64,000 nt of DNA from Paraburkholderia bonniea (lineage in GTDB: Bacteria; Pseudomonadota; Gammaproteobacteria; Burkholderiales; Burkholderiaceae): assembly GCF_009455625.1 (NCBI RefSeq), contig NZ_QPEQ01000001.1:744001-808000 (forward strand), given 5' to 3'. Below the pieces are notes generated by a model that was not told the origin of the DNA, ran no database searches, and worked only from the letters and a program-made list of their open reading frames with translations. Within the stretch, counting starts at the first letter, position 1; each line of letters begins with the position of its first letter. Of the stretch, positions 1 to 9,857 are shown in pieces. The position numbers were made by a program, and so were the translations under genes.

Positions 1-728
1 TCCCAACTGATAAACGCGTCGCGCAGCAACGAGGCGACGTCGTAGGTAATGGGCCCGTACACCGCGTCCTGGAAGTCGAGCACGCCAGGGTTGGGCGTAG
101 CCTGCATCAGATTGCGCGGCATGAAGTCGCGCAGCATGAATACTTGCGGTTGCGCGCGTGCGCTGGCGATCAGCAGCGCGAAGGTCCGGTCGAGCAGGCC
201 GCGCGTCACGTCATCCACCTCGCGGCCCAAGTGCCGCCCGATGAACCACTCGGGCATCAATTCCATCTCGCGGCGCAAGAACGCTTCGTCGAACGGTGGC
301 AGCACGTTGTCACGGGTGCTCAATTGCCAGCGGATCAGCGTGTCAAGCGCGTCGCGCATCAGCGGGCGGGCATTGTTGCCGTTGAGCACGCTCAGGTAAG
401 AAGCTGTGCCCAGATCGGTGAGCAGCATGAAACCGTGCTCGAAATCGGCCTCCAGCACATCGGGCACATGCACCTGAGCGGCTTGCAGCAGCTTGGCGAT
501 GGCGGCGAATTCACGGGATTTTTCTGGCGGCGGGGCGTCAACGGCGATTAGCGTGGGCTGGCCCTGGTGGCTCGCGGTGACCCGGAAATAGCGGCGAAAG
601 CTGGCGTCGGCGGAAGCGGGGGCCAAAGAGGCAAGATTCAGGCCGTAACGGGGTGCGACGGTGTGCAGCCAGGCGCAGAGTTGTTCGAGACGGGAGTCGG
701 CAGAGGGAGGATTGCTGGAGGGAGGCAT
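1..728 (-). CDS. amgK: AmgK-like aminoglycoside phosphotransferase family sugar kinase (3' end beyond window)
   Basis: Translation from the ATG at 728 on the minus strand stays open to the window edge, giving about 242 residues with the C-terminus missing. The fold-defining APH features are visible: an N-terminal nucleotide-binding region (SFRRYFRVT, IAVDAPP), then a catalytic loop RDFMPRNLM and a metal-binding segment VLDFQDAVYGP. A kinase of this family divergent from lptD is typically AmgK, the anomeric N-acetylmuramate/N-acetylglucosamine kinase of peptidoglycan recycling that works with MurU; this role is inferred from family and context. The residue before the catalytic Arg-Asp is Leu (FMLRDF), where APH enzymes usually have His. 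It is divergent from lptD, with 207 bp between the start codons. Confidence 0.8.
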   Translation of the reverse strand, partial: MPPSSNPPSADSRLEQLCAWLHTVAPRYGLNLASLAPASADASFRRYFRVTASHQGQPTLIAVDAPPPEKSREFAAIAKLLQAAQVHVPDVLEADFEHGFMLLTDLGTASYLSVLNGNNARPLMRDALDTLIRWQLSTRDNVLPPFDEAFLRREMELMPEWFIGRHLGREVDDVTRGLLDRTFALLIASARAQPQVFMLRDFMPRNLMQATPNPGVLDFQDAVYGPITYDVASLLRDAFISW

Positions 729-769
729 GAAAACCGGGGGGCAAAATCAGAAGGGACAACGTATTGCCA

Positions 770-775
770 TATAAT
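770..775 (+). promoter_or_regulatory. Candidate -10 box in the amgK/lptD divergent spacer
   Basis: The spacer 729-935 contains a perfect TATAAT hexamer on the plus strand. It overlaps TATTAT on the minus strand, so it could serve either gene. No convincing -35 hexamer stands 16-18 bp upstream in either direction, so the assignment is tentative. Confidence 0.3.
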
Positions 776-935
776 ACCCCACGACTTTTTTGACGCGATT
801 CGCGCCAGCCTTCCCGCATCCCGTCTGCCTGCTTGCCTGATCGCCCGTGCGTTATTTTAAGACTCGCGTGTCTGCCATCGCGGCAGCCGCGGTCTGATTG
901 CGTGAGCGGCAGGCTGCTTCGCCAAACCCGACTAC

Positions 936-3302
936 ATGCCGCCCAGACAGTTTTCCAGAACGATTTCCTGTTGTGATCGCGTGCCGCGCAAAAGACGCCT
1001 GGTGGTGGCCTTGATGGCCGTGCCGGGTCTTCTTCCTGCGCTGGTGCAAGCTCAACTGACAGGTGCGGCGGCCCAGCCGCAAGTGCTTGATGCCCCGTGG
1101 GGCCTGCGGCTGGCACCTCAGCTCGAAGAACATCCGTTGGCTAGCGGTCAGCAGCCAGCGGTTTTTCTGCTGGGTAACCTGGTGAGCGCTACCGCCGATC
1201 AGGACATGGCTGCGCAAGGCACGGCAGAAGTGCGCCGCAACACGATGGTCATCAAGGCGAATGCGCTGCACTACGATCAAGACACCGACATGGCCGATGC
1301 TTACGGCCAGGTGAGGATCATTAATAACGGCAATACCTTCGCTGGCCCTGAAGCGCATTTGAAGGTCGAGTCGAGTGAAGGCTTCATGACCGCGCCGAAG
1401 TATCGTTTCAATGTGACGGGCGGCTCTGGCAGCGCGGAGCGGGTCGATCTGCTTGATAGCGAGCGCTCGGTGTTCACTCGCGGCACCTATACCGGCTGTC
1501 AGTGCGCGACTGATCCGGCCTGGTATATCAAGGGCAGCGAGTTTGTTTTTGACACGGGGGCTGACGAGGGCGGAGTGCGCAATGGCACGCTGTTTTTCCA
1601 GGGCGTGCCGATATTTGCCAGCCCATGGATGTCGTTTCCGCTTTCGGGCGCGCGCCGTAGCGGCATCCTGCCGCCGATCGCCTCGCTGAGCTCAACCAAT
1701 GGTTTTGAGCTAGCCGCGCCGTATTACTTCAATATCGCGCCGAACCGCGACCTGACCGTGACGCCCCGGATTCTCAGCAAGCGCGGTGTCCAGATGCAGG
1801 CCACGTTTCGTTATTTATCGCCCAGTTACACGGGGTCGATTACCGGCGAATTCCTGCCGAATGACCGGATTACCCACACCAACCGCTATGCGCTGTATAT
1901 CCAGCACAACCAGAATTTCGGCAATGGCTTTGGTGGCTACATTTATTACAACAAGGTGTCGGACAACACCTATCCGGAAGATCTGGCGTCGTCGGCGAAC
2001 CAGTTTTTGAACGGCACGCAGTTGCTGTACCAGCAGGAAGCCGGAGTCACGTATAACAACGGCCCGTGGTCGGTGCTGGCGCGTCAGCAACACTGGCAGA
2101 CGCTGTCGCCGTCAACCGCGCCATATGGCCGTGAGCCGCAACTGAACGTCAAGTATGCGAAGTACAACGTCCACGGCTTTGATTTCGGCGCGGAAACCGA
2201 CTATTCAAGGTTCCGCATTACTACGGCGGATGCCACCGAAGGTGAGCGTGTCGTCTTCAATCCCTATCTGGCGTACTCGGTGGTGGGCCCAGGTTACTTC
2301 GTCACGCCGAAGGTGCAATGGCACTTTGCGTCGTACAACCTGAGCAATATTTCATCCACGGCACCCGTGGGCCAGCCGAAGAATTTCACCGAATCCATCC
2401 CGACGCTGTCGTTCGATACCGGGCTGATTTTCGACCGCTCAATCCGGCTTTTCGGCCAGGACTTTATCCAGACCCTCGAGCCCCGGCTGTATTACGTGTA
2501 CACGCCGTACCGCGACCAGTCGTCTGCGCCACTGTTCGATACCGCCGAGTCTGACTTCGGCATGGCAGAAATCTTCCAGCCGAATACCTTCGTCGGTAAC
2601 GACCGCATTGCCGACGCCAACCGTCTTACTACCGCGCTTACCTCGCGCTTTATCAACCCGACCACGGGTGACGAGCGCGCGCGCTTCGTGTTGGCCCAGC
2701 AGTATTACTTCGAAGGCCAGCGCGTCACGCTGCTTCCGGGACAAAACATCACCCAGGCCAAGCACTCGGATCTGATTGCCGGGGCTTCGCTGAAGCTGGG
2801 CGCGGGTTTCGCCTCTGAAACCGCGTTTCAGTACAACGTGGACAATAACCAGCTGGTCAAGGCCAGCGTAGGTTTTGGTTTTAGTCCGGGGACCAGCAAG
2901 GTGCTCAATCTTGCGTACCGCTACACGCGTGCCAACACCACGTTGAGCAACACTCCGATCAACCAGATCCTGATGTCGGGCCAATGGCCGATTACGCATC
3001 GGGTGTACGGCGTGGGTCGCATCAATTACGATGTGCGCGGACAGCGGGTGGTCGATGGTCTGATCGGCTTGCAATACGATGCCGATTGCTGGGCGCTAGG
3101 GGTTGGGCTGCAACGCTATGCCAACGGGGTGAATACGCTGGGTGCCCAGGTGTCGAGCACCCGGGTGCTGGCCCAGTTGACGCTGAAAGGGTTGTCGAGC
3201 GTCGATAACGGGCTCGTTTCCGCGTTCCGTGCCAGCGTGCCGGGGTATGTACCGTTACCGCCGCCGTTGCCGCCACAGGCGCGTTTCACTAACTACGAAT
3301 GA
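936..3302 (+). CDS. lptD: LPS-assembly protein LptD
   Basis: A 788-residue outer-membrane beta-barrel protein that, with LptE, inserts lipopolysaccharide into the outer leaflet. An N-terminal hydrophobic segment ending in LVQAQ is a signal peptide. An OstA/LptA-like beta-jellyroll follows at about residues 85-200 ([19 protein letters not shown]), then a long barrel rich in alternating aromatic strands to the C-terminus. The cysteine pair TGCQC near residue 187 and a single ADCW near residue 717 fit the family's interdomain disulfides, although enterobacterial LptD has two adjacent C-terminal cysteines. Its stop overlaps a possible upstream ATG of surA, so the two are probably one operon. Confidence 0.95.
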   Translation: MPPRQFSRTISCCDRVPRKRRLVVALMAVPGLLPALVQAQLTGAAAQPQVLDAPWGLRLAPQLEEHPLASGQQPAVFLLGNLVSATADQDMAAQGTAEVRRNTMVIKANALHYDQDTDMADAYGQVRIINNGNTFAGPEAHLKVESSEGFMTAPKYRFNVTGGSGSAERVDLLDSERSVFTRGTYTGCQCATDPAWYIKGSEFVFDTGADEGGVRNGTLFFQGVPIFASPWMSFPLSGARRSGILPPIASLSSTNGFELAAPYYFNIAPNRDLTVTPRILSKRGVQMQATFRYLSPSYTGSITGEFLPNDRITHTNRYALYIQHNQNFGNGFGGYIYYNKVSDNTYPEDLASSANQFLNGTQLLYQQEAGVTYNNGPWSVLARQQHWQTLSPSTAPYGREPQLNVKYAKYNVHGFDFGAETDYSRFRITTADATEGERVVFNPYLAYSVVGPGYFVTPKVQWHFASYNLSNISSTAPVGQPKNFTESIPTLSFDTGLIFDRSIRLFGQDFIQTLEPRLYYVYTPYRDQSSAPLFDTAESDFGMAEIFQPNTFVGNDRIADANRLTTALTSRFINPTTGDERARFVLAQQYYFEGQRVTLLPGQNITQAKHSDLIAGASLKLGAGFASETAFQYNVDNNQLVKASVGFGFSPGTSKVLNLAYRYTRANTTLSNTPINQILMSGQWPITHRVYGVGRINYDVRGQRVVDGLIGLQYDADCWALGVGLQRYANGVNTLGAQVSSTRVLAQLTLKGLSSVDNGLVSAFRASVPGYVPLPPPLPPQARFTNYE

Positions 3303-3367
3303 CGGGCATCGGGTCATTCATCAAATGCGAAAAGACCGGCGACGTGCCTGGTCCCACTGGAGTATCT

Positions 3368-4741
3368 GTGATAGCCATCAAACAATTCCGTCTAGCCGTG
3401 CTGATCGCCGGCCTTGCCGCGAGCGCATCGTTTTTGCTGACGAAGCCCGCCTCTGCCCAATCACTGAATGCCAGTCCTGGCCGGATGGTCGATACCATCG
3501 CCGCCGTGGTGAATAACGGCGTGATTACCCAGCGCGAGCTTGACGAGCGCGAGGGCCTGATTACCCAGCGGCTCAACCAGCAACATGCGCCGCTGCCGCC
3601 ACTGGATCAGCTACGTCAGCAGGTGCTGAGCCAGATGGTGCTGGAGCGTATCCAGTTGCAAAAGGCGCGTGAAGAAGGCATCAGTATCGATAACGACCAG
3701 TTACAGAAAACCCTTGGCAAGCTGGCTGAGGCGAACCACCTGACGCTCGACAATTACCGCGCGCAGATCGAAGCGCGTGGCGTGCCATGGGCGACTTTCG
3801 TGGGCGACGCCAGAACCGAGATGATTCTTTCGCGTCTGCGGGAGAAAGACGTAGATAGCAAGATCACGGTGTCAGACGCCGAAGTGGCGAACTACATCGC
3901 TAGTCAGCGTGGCCCGAATGCAGGCCTGCTGAACGATTTGCGCTTCGAACACATTCTGGTCAAGGCCCCGCTGAATGCCGCGCAAACCGATCTCGAAGCG
4001 GCTCAGCAAAAAGCGCAGGCCTTGCTCGCGCAGGCTATGAGCGGCACTTCGTTTGAAAAGCTGGCCAAGGCCAATTCGCAAGCCAGCGATGCCGCCAAGG
4101 GCGGCGACATGGGCTTTTTGCCACCGTCGCAGTTGCCGGCTGATTTCGTTAGCGCAGCCGCCACGCTGCGTCCCGGCCAGGTCAATCCTGAACTGATCCG
4201 TACGGGCGATGGTTTTGAAATCGTGCGTCTGGTTGAGCGCCGCGCGGGCAAGGGCATGACGCCAGGCGATGCACCAAAGCTCATGCAAACCCATGTGCGC
4301 CATATCTTGCTGCGTGTCGGTGAAGGCATGCCAGAACCCGCTGCCCGTCAAAAGCTGCTCGAAATCCGGCGTGAAATTGAAGCGGGCGGTGATTTCAGCA
4401 AATTTGCCAAGACGTACTCGCAGGATGGTTCGGCTTCGCAAGGCGGGGATCTTGGCTGGGTTAGTCCAGGTGAGACCGTGCCGGAATTCGAGCGCGCCAT
4501 GAACAGCTTGCAGGACAACCAGATCAGTGGCCCGGTGCGCAGCGAGTACGGCTATCACCTGATCCAGGTGCTGGCGCGCCGCGAGTCGGAAGGCTCGGTC
4601 GCGCAACAGATGGATATGGCGCGTCAGGCCATCGGCCAGCGCAAGGCTGAACAGGCTTATTCCGACTGGCTGCGCGAGTTGCGCGACACCGCCTATGTCG
4701 ATATCAAGCCAGGCGCACTGAACGGCCCAGCCGCGCGCTAA
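3368..4741 (+). CDS. surA: Periplasmic chaperone/peptidyl-prolyl isomerase SurA
   Basis: SurA escorts unfolded outer-membrane proteins, including LptD, across the periplasm. I chose the GTG at 3368 because GGAG lies five bases upstream and the product begins with a clean signal peptide ending in PASAQ. The ATG at 3299, overlapping the lptD stop, would add 23 residues ahead of that signal peptide. In the 457-residue product an N-terminal helical domain is followed by two parvulin (PpiC) domains, beginning near [10 protein letters not shown] (about residue 192) and [10 protein letters not shown] (about 309). A short C-terminal helix returns to the core. pdxA starts two bases after the stop. Confidence 0.95.
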   Translation: MIAIKQFRLAVLIAGLAASASFLLTKPASAQSLNASPGRMVDTIAAVVNNGVITQRELDEREGLITQRLNQQHAPLPPLDQLRQQVLSQMVLERIQLQKAREEGISIDNDQLQKTLGKLAEANHLTLDNYRAQIEARGVPWATFVGDARTEMILSRLREKDVDSKITVSDAEVANYIASQRGPNAGLLNDLRFEHILVKAPLNAAQTDLEAAQQKAQALLAQAMSGTSFEKLAKANSQASDAAKGGDMGFLPPSQLPADFVSAAATLRPGQVNPELIRTGDGFEIVRLVERRAGKGMTPGDAPKLMQTHVRHILLRVGEGMPEPAARQKLLEIRREIEAGGDFSKFAKTYSQDGSASQGGDLGWVSPGETVPEFERAMNSLQDNQISGPVRSEYGYHLIQVLARRESEGSVAQQMDMARQAIGQRKAEQAYSDWLRELRDTAYVDIKPGALNGPAAR

Positions 4742-4743
4742 AT

Positions 4744-5766
4744 ATGCCTGCCACCGCGTCGTCCCGTGGGCCGTTACAGATTGCGATCACCACGGGCGAA
4801 CCTGCGGGGGTAGGTCCTGAGCTTGCCGCACAAGCGCTGGTCGCCGCGGCTGCGTTGTGGCCGAAGGTTCAATTCACTGTGCTGGGGGATGCCGATTTGC
4901 TCGTGCAGCGCGCCCGGGCAGTGGGCATCGACTGGAATGCGTTTGCGCTCAAGCGCGTGCGCATCGAGCCTCGTCCGCTAGGTGCCGTGTCCGAAGCGGG
5001 GCGGCTCGATCCAGCCAATGGCCGTTATGTGCTGGATTTGCTGGATGCCGCGATTGATGGCGCGCTGGCCGGTGACTACGACGCGATCGTGACCGCACCG
5101 CTGCAAAAAAGCACGATCAATGATGCGGGCGTGCCGTTCACCGGCCACACGGAATACCTCGCTGAGCGTACCCATACGCCTCAGGTGGTGATGATGCTGG
5201 CGGGGGTCAGCAACGGCAGCCCGCGGCCATTGCGGGTGGCGCTGGCCACCACCCACCTGGCGCTGAAAGCGGTGCCCGCCGCACTGACCACGGATGGCTT
5301 GGTCGAAACCCTACGCATCATCCATCACGATTTATCCCATCTGTTTGACTTGCCACAGCCGCGCATTCTGGTGACGGGGCTCAACCCGCACGCAGGCGAA
5401 AACGGCTATCTGGGGCGCGAAGAAATCGAGGTGATTACGCCCGCGCTGGCCCGCGCCACGGCGCTTGGAATTGACGCGCGCGGCCCCTACCCGGCAGACA
5501 CGCTGTTTCAGCCACGCTATCTCGATCAGGCAGATTGCGTGCTGGCGATGTACCACGATCAAGGCTTGCCCGTGCTGAAGTACGCGACGTTTGGCGCAGG
5601 CATCAACATCACGCTCGGGCTGCCGATCATCCGCACCTCGGTCGATCACGGCACTGCGCTTGATCTGGCTGGCACCGGCACCGCCGACGTTGGCAGTTTT
5701 ATTGCCGCTATTGATACCGCTGTCACGATGGCGCGTAACCGCCGTCGGCTGACGAACCAGGATTAA
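4744..5766 (+). CDS. pdxA: 4-hydroxythreonine-4-phosphate dehydrogenase
   Basis: PdxA oxidises 4-phosphohydroxy-L-threonine with NAD on the DXP-dependent route to pyridoxal phosphate. The 340-residue product begins with [15 protein letters not shown], the family's substrate loop. It has the three expected metal-binding histidine regions: [24 protein letters not shown] and [12 protein letters not shown]. The C-terminal [14 protein letters not shown] block is also characteristic. The start ATG is two bases after the surA stop and rsmA follows after ten bases, so translation is probably coupled. The surA-pdxA-rsmA order is common in proteobacteria. Confidence 0.95.
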   Translation: MPATASSRGPLQIAITTGEPAGVGPELAAQALVAAAALWPKVQFTVLGDADLLVQRARAVGIDWNAFALKRVRIEPRPLGAVSEAGRLDPANGRYVLDLLDAAIDGALAGDYDAIVTAPLQKSTINDAGVPFTGHTEYLAERTHTPQVVMMLAGVSNGSPRPLRVALATTHLALKAVPAALTTDGLVETLRIIHHDLSHLFDLPQPRILVTGLNPHAGENGYLGREEIEVITPALARATALGIDARGPYPADTLFQPRYLDQADCVLAMYHDQGLPVLKYATFGAGINITLGLPIIRTSVDHGTALDLAGTGTADVGSFIAAIDTAVTMARNRRRLTNQD

Positions 5767-5776
5767 TGTTTTCTCA

Positions 5777-6637
5777 ATGACCCACACACCTAGCCGGCAA
5801 CATCAGGGCCACTTTGCCCGCAAGCGTTTCGGGCAGAATTTTCTCGTCGACACAGGCGTGATTGATTCGATAGTCGACGTCATTCGTCCGCAGCCAGGCG
5901 AGCGCATGGTTGAAATCGGACCAGGCTTGGGCGCGTTGACCAAGCCGCTGATCGAACGCCTCGCCAGCCCGCAATCACCGTTGCATGCCGTTGAACTCGA
6001 CCGCGACCTGATTGGGCGTTTGCAAAAACAGTTCGGTGAGCGGCTTGAGCTACATGCTGGAGACGCGCTGGCGTTTGATTTTGGTGCGCTGGCGCTGCCA
6101 GGCCCGCAACCTACGCTGCGCATCGTCGGCAATTTGCCGTACAACATTTCGAGCCCGTTGCTGTTTCATCTGAGCGCGTTCGCACCGGTGGTGCTCGATC
6201 AGCATTTCATGTTGCAAAACGAGGTGGTGGAGCGGATGGTGGCTGAGCCTGGCACCAAGGCCTTTAGCCGCTTGTCGGTGATGCTGCAGCATCGCTATGT
6301 GATCGACAAGCTGCTCGATGTGCCACCCGAAGCCTTTCAGCCGCCACCCAAGGTGAACTCAGCGATTGTGCGGATGATTCCTTACGCGCCTGGCGAGCGG
6401 CCCGCCGTCGATGTCGTGACGCTTGGCGCGGTGGTGAGCGCCGCGTTTTCGCAGCGGCGCAAGATGCTGCGCAACACGCTGGCGGCGTTTCGCGATTTGG
6501 TGGATTTTGACGCGCTGGGTTTTGATCTGGCGCGCCGCGCCGAAGATATTCCGGTTGACGAATATGTGCGAGTGGCACAGCAGGTGATGGCGTCGGGTGC
6601 GCCGCTGCCGCCTGTGCCGGGTACTCAGGACGTTTAG
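5777..6637 (+). CDS. rsmA: 16S rRNA (adenine1518/1519-N6)-dimethyltransferase
   Basis: RsmA (KsgA) dimethylates two adjacent adenines in helix 45 of 16S rRNA, a late checkpoint in 30S assembly. The 286-residue protein has the signature [11 protein letters not shown] near its start, the SAM-binding motif [10 protein letters not shown] and the catalytic NLPYNISSP motif. A C-terminal helical domain carries [11 protein letters not shown]. Length is normal for the family. It ends the lptD-surA-pdxA-rsmA run; the next gene, gloA, has its own ribosome-binding site about 90 bp downstream. Confidence 0.95.
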   Translation: MTHTPSRQHQGHFARKRFGQNFLVDTGVIDSIVDVIRPQPGERMVEIGPGLGALTKPLIERLASPQSPLHAVELDRDLIGRLQKQFGERLELHAGDALAFDFGALALPGPQPTLRIVGNLPYNISSPLLFHLSAFAPVVLDQHFMLQNEVVERMVAEPGTKAFSRLSVMLQHRYVIDKLLDVPPEAFQPPPKVNSAIVRMIPYAPGERPAVDVVTLGAVVSAAFSQRRKMLRNTLAAFRDLVDFDALGFDLARRAEDIPVDEYVRVAQQVMASGAPLPPVPGTQDV

Positions 6638-6731
6638 AGCGGTTCATCGCCAGCGGGTGGGCGGCGGTAAAACCCGTTTCCGGGTACATTCACGGCCTCG
6701 TTACGTCGTAACTGGAAACTGGAGAACACAT

Positions 6732-7118
6732 ATGCGCCTGCTACACACGATGCTTCGCGTAGGCAACCTTGATCGTTCGATCGCGTTTTACACCGGCCTG
6801 CTCGGCATGAAGCTGCTGCGCCGCGAAGATTATCCCGAGGGCAAATTCACGCTCGCCTTCGTGGGCTATACCGACGAGCAAAACGGCACAGTGATCGAAT
6901 TGACCCACAACTGGGATACCTCCGCATACACCATGGGCGATGCGTTTGGCCATCTGGCCATCGAGGTTGAGGATGCATACGCGGCATGCGATGCGATCCG
7001 CGCGCAAGGCGGCCAGGTTGTGCGCGAAGCCGGCCCGATGAAGCATGGCACCACGGTGATTGCGTTCGTCACCGATCCGGACGGCTACAAGATCGAATTT
7101 ATTCAGAAAAAAGTTTGA
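6732..7118 (+). CDS. gloA: Lactoylglutathione lyase (glyoxalase I)
   Basis: Glyoxalase I isomerises the methylglyoxal-glutathione hemithioacetal to S-lactoylglutathione. The ATG at 6732 is preceded by GGAGAA and gives a 128-residue product, the usual bacterial length; the reading frame extends upstream but has no family similarity there. The four expected metal ligands are visible: His in LLHTMLRV, Glu in TVIELTHNW, His in FGHLAIEV and Glu in YKIEFIQ. It belongs to the shorter nickel-type class. It is the last housekeeping gene before the accessory island. Confidence 0.95.
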   Translation: MRLLHTMLRVGNLDRSIAFYTGLLGMKLLRREDYPEGKFTLAFVGYTDEQNGTVIELTHNWDTSAYTMGDAFGHLAIEVEDAYAACDAIRAQGGQVVREAGPMKHGTTVIAFVTDPDGYKIEFIQKKV

Positions 7119-7216
7119 GATTGCGGGGTGCTGGATCGGGGGTATTCAGTGGCTGGGTGCAAATGGTTTGGGTTAGTTAAGCGGACTATTTGCACTCTTT
7201 CGAGTTAGCTGTTTAA

Positions 7217-7732
7217 CTACAGCCGAATTTTATAATCTTCGGGAGGTTTTTTAAAAAATCGATAAAAATTTCTTGCGCATTCCATGATGTCTGGTGGGCC
7301 GTAGAGCATGCCGATGCCCCATGAATCATCGCCAAAAATGATCCAGTCGCCATTGCTAGGAAATTGCACGTAATAGTGCCGGTTTACACCAAGCGCATCC
7401 GCTGGGCTATCTCCGGGATCCTGCATCATAAAATCAAAAAATTCATCATAGGTATTGCATGGCCTGGTAATAAAGCCTGGATATTTGCCAAAATGATGAT
7501 GGAAGTAGCTAAATGGGTCTGGTTTTAAAATTACTGTTGCGAAATCTGTCTCTCCCTTGAATTTGAGTAATTTTTGAACGAGCTCGAATAAATAAGGTGT
7601 CACAATATCAACCGAGCCGAAATACAATAAATCTTCGCGCGGTTTTTCTGCAAGTAGCTGGACGCCGGTATTTGCGCGATTCCATAGCGGTGTAAATGTT
7701 TCACGATCGTAAATGTAATCAAGCTTAGTCAT
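7217..7732 (-). CDS. Immunity-like protein, copy 1 of a tandem family (function unproven)
   Basis: A 171-residue cytoplasmic-type protein with no signal peptide or membrane segment. I do not recognise a named family. It is rich in aromatic and acidic residues with conserved blocks LLYFGSVD, LKPDPFSYF, FGKYPGF, DPGDSPADALG, GDWIIFGD and GPPDIM. All of these recur in the broken copy at 7876-8391, and most in the chimera at 8463-9662. Base composition is clearly lower in GC than the flanking housekeeping genes. A tandem array of small acidic paralogues beside an rhs remnant is how immunity genes of polymorphic toxins are usually arranged, so an immunity role is inferred, not shown. This is the only intact member here. 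Confidence 0.75.
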   Translation of the reverse strand: MTKLDYIYDRETFTPLWNRANTGVQLLAEKPREDLLYFGSVDIVTPYLFELVQKLLKFKGETDFATVILKPDPFSYFHHHFGKYPGFITRPCNTYDEFFDFMMQDPGDSPADALGVNRHYYVQFPSNGDWIIFGDDSWGIGMLYGPPDIMECARNFYRFFKKPPEDYKIRL

Positions 7733-7875
7733 TAATCATCATTTTGAGATTTTTTTATCTGATTTTAGTTTGGTGCTTGTTGGCGTCAGATAGGATGGAA
7801 AATATTCAGTGGGGTAGTGTAAATAGTTTTATTGGTCAGGTGGGCTATTCGCACCGCTTCACTTTAGTTAATCGA

Positions 7876-8391
7876 CTACGGTTGAATCCGGAAGCGCTCT
7901 GGGGGCGTTAAAAAATACGGATAGAAATTTTTTGCAAATTCCATGATATCCGGTGAGCCATAGAACACTCCGGTACCCCACGACCTGTCACCAAAGATAA
8001 TCCAGTCTCCGGGTATAGGTAACAACACATAGTGTTCCGAGTTGAACCCCAGCGCGTCGGCCAGATTGTCACCAGGGTCTTCATGTAAAAATCAGAAAAA
8101 TTCGTCATCGGTATTTTCCGCCTTGTGGATGAAGCCTGGATATTTGCCAAAATGAAAATTGAAATAGCTGAATGGATCAGGCTTCAAAACTAAAGTGGCG
8201 AAATCAGTTGCGCCTTTCAACGCTAGTAATTTACGTACAAGCTCAAAGAATTTTTGAGTCTGGAGATCAACAGAGTCGAAATATAGCAACTCCTTTGGAC
8301 GCTTGCCCCGAAGCATTTCGACCTCCATCGCTGCTCGTTGCCACAGAGGTTTAAATTCGGATTCTTGCTTGATAAAGTCAATTGCGCTCAT
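7876..8391 (-). pseudogene. Immunity-like protein, copy 2, broken
   Basis: Reading from the ATG at 8391 (MSAIDFIKQE, aligning with the start of copy 1) the frame is open to a TGA at 8092-8094, then continues in the same frame to TAG at 7876. Similarity to copy 1 runs throughout (LLYFDSVD, LKPDPFSYF, FGKYPGF, then DPGD, ALGFNSEHY, GDWIIFGD, GSPDIM). Around the stop, one inserted C followed about 18 bases later by one missing A would restore the residues FDFYMKDPGD, which match the other copies better. The break is therefore either a nonsense codon or two compensating single-base indels. The 3' flank resembles that of copy 1. Confidence 0.75.
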
Positions 8392-8462
8392 TTGGCAGCC
8401 TGATTTTGAGTGTTGGACGACGTGCTCCGATTGGGATGAAGTCGGCAGTCGGCGTATTTTGG

Positions 8463-9662
8463 TCATCCAGGATTCTCATAAAAAGCAAAGGCTTGGCGTG
8501 CGACGTTCATTACATCTGGCGGCCCGGTTATTAATACACCGGTGCCCCAATCCCAGCCACGATCGGCGTACATAAACCATTCCCCTGAAAGCGGTAAAAC
8601 CACATACTGCTCAGAATAAAAGCCAATGACGTCAGCAGGGCTATCACCCGGATCTTTCATCAGAATTTCAAAAAAATCATTGTCGCTACGATTTGCTTCA
8701 ATGATGAATCCCGGATGTTTGCCAAAATGAAAATGGAAATAATTGAATGGGTCTGGATTTAGCACGATCACTGCGAAATCACCGGAGCCTTTGTAAGCAG
8801 AAAGGCTTTGGGTCAGGCGGCCCAGCGGATCGTTCAGGCGTGACAGGCGGCGTTTGTCGTCGTAATCGAGCCTGAGCGTGATGTCCTTGCGGGCATCTGT
8901 GCCGATGGCGTGCTGTGTGATCGTGCTGAGCAGGCCTGAGCTGTCATAGCTCAGGGTGCGGACAAAGCCTGTCCGGGTGCTTTCCGTTAGCAGCACACCT
9001 TGGGCGGAATACGATTCGGTGGTGTCGGTTTGCAGATTGGTCAGCGTCCAGGCGGCTTCATTCGCGTTTCCGCTTTCGCTTCCGTTTCGTGTCAGTGCAA
9101 GGCCTGTAAAACCGGGGGTACGCCATGCACCTGCGTTCCAGTTAAACGTGATGGGTTCGCCGTTTTCGCGGTAAGCCAGCACCTTTGCGGTACGGCTGTG
9201 GTTCGCGTTAGTCAGATCGAGATGCCGTTGCCAGCTATGAAACCAGGCTGGACCCATTGCGCTGGCATTGCTGGCGCGCGGTTTTGAGCGGTAGGTTCGG
9301 GTGAAGTACAGCGGCAGGTCGTCGCCGCTCACGAAGTCGGCTTCCGTGAGCGTCACGGCACCGCTGCCCGGATACACCGGGTCAGCGACTGGGCAACTTT
9401 GTTCGGTTTCGTCTGCTGCTGGGGCGGTGCATCATTCGCGGATCAGCGCGAGATCATTGAGGCAGGCGTAATTGCCCAAGCCGCCAGGGGTATTGCTGAC
9501 AACGTTTAGCTGGCAGGTGGGGCTGCCTGGCATTGCGCCAGACTGGGCATAGAGTGCGGAACAGTCGTCGCCGGCATTCGCGCCAAACGACACCATCAGC
9601 AAAATGAATATGGCCAGCAAGCGGCTGATTATGCCGCTTGCTCTCTCAGGGATTTTTTTCAT
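8463..9662 (-). pseudogene. Rhs N-terminal remnant fused in frame to an immunity-like C-terminus
   Basis: From the ATG at 9662 the frame encodes a signal peptide (LLAIFILLMVSFGANA), a Cys-containing linker, then TGA at 9432-9434 where the inverted relative at 15621 has Trp (LIRE-stop versus LIDQW). Past the stop, the same frame gives the typical Rhs start DPVYPGSGAVTLTEADF and Rhs strands down to DPLGRLTQ near 8810. From there it changes, without a frame shift, into the immunity family: KGSGDFAVIVLNPDPF, FGKHPGF, MKDPGDSPAD, GPPDVM. The core repeats and toxin tip of a normal rhs gene are absent, as is the immunity N-terminus. This fits a deletion between an rhs gene and its downstream immunity gene. 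If any part is expressed, the 304-residue section after the stop would need its own start. Confidence 0.8.
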
Positions 9663-9857
9663 CGTCGTCCTTATGGTTGTACTTGTTGACGCCCAAGCAC
9701 CCTAAAAGGACTGATTGACTACGGCAATGCGATAAATCTTAAAAACGACTGGCGCTTTGATGTTTTGATGGGGAAGGGGCATGGTTGGGCGGGGCGTTTT
9801 TATTGCCCGCCTACCTCCGCTGCGCTGACGTTGCTGCTTTTTCCTCTAACGCCAAAG

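Noticed and set aside
538..1358. Minus-strand frames overlapping the amgK start and lptD
   Set aside because: They conflict with the well-supported AmgK and LptD frames and have no domain content.
9420..9440. Selenocysteine or programmed readthrough at the TGA in the rhs remnant
   Set aside because: The relative has Trp at this place, no stem-loop of SECIS type is evident after the stop, and the gene is already truncated; simple nonsense decay is the better explanation.
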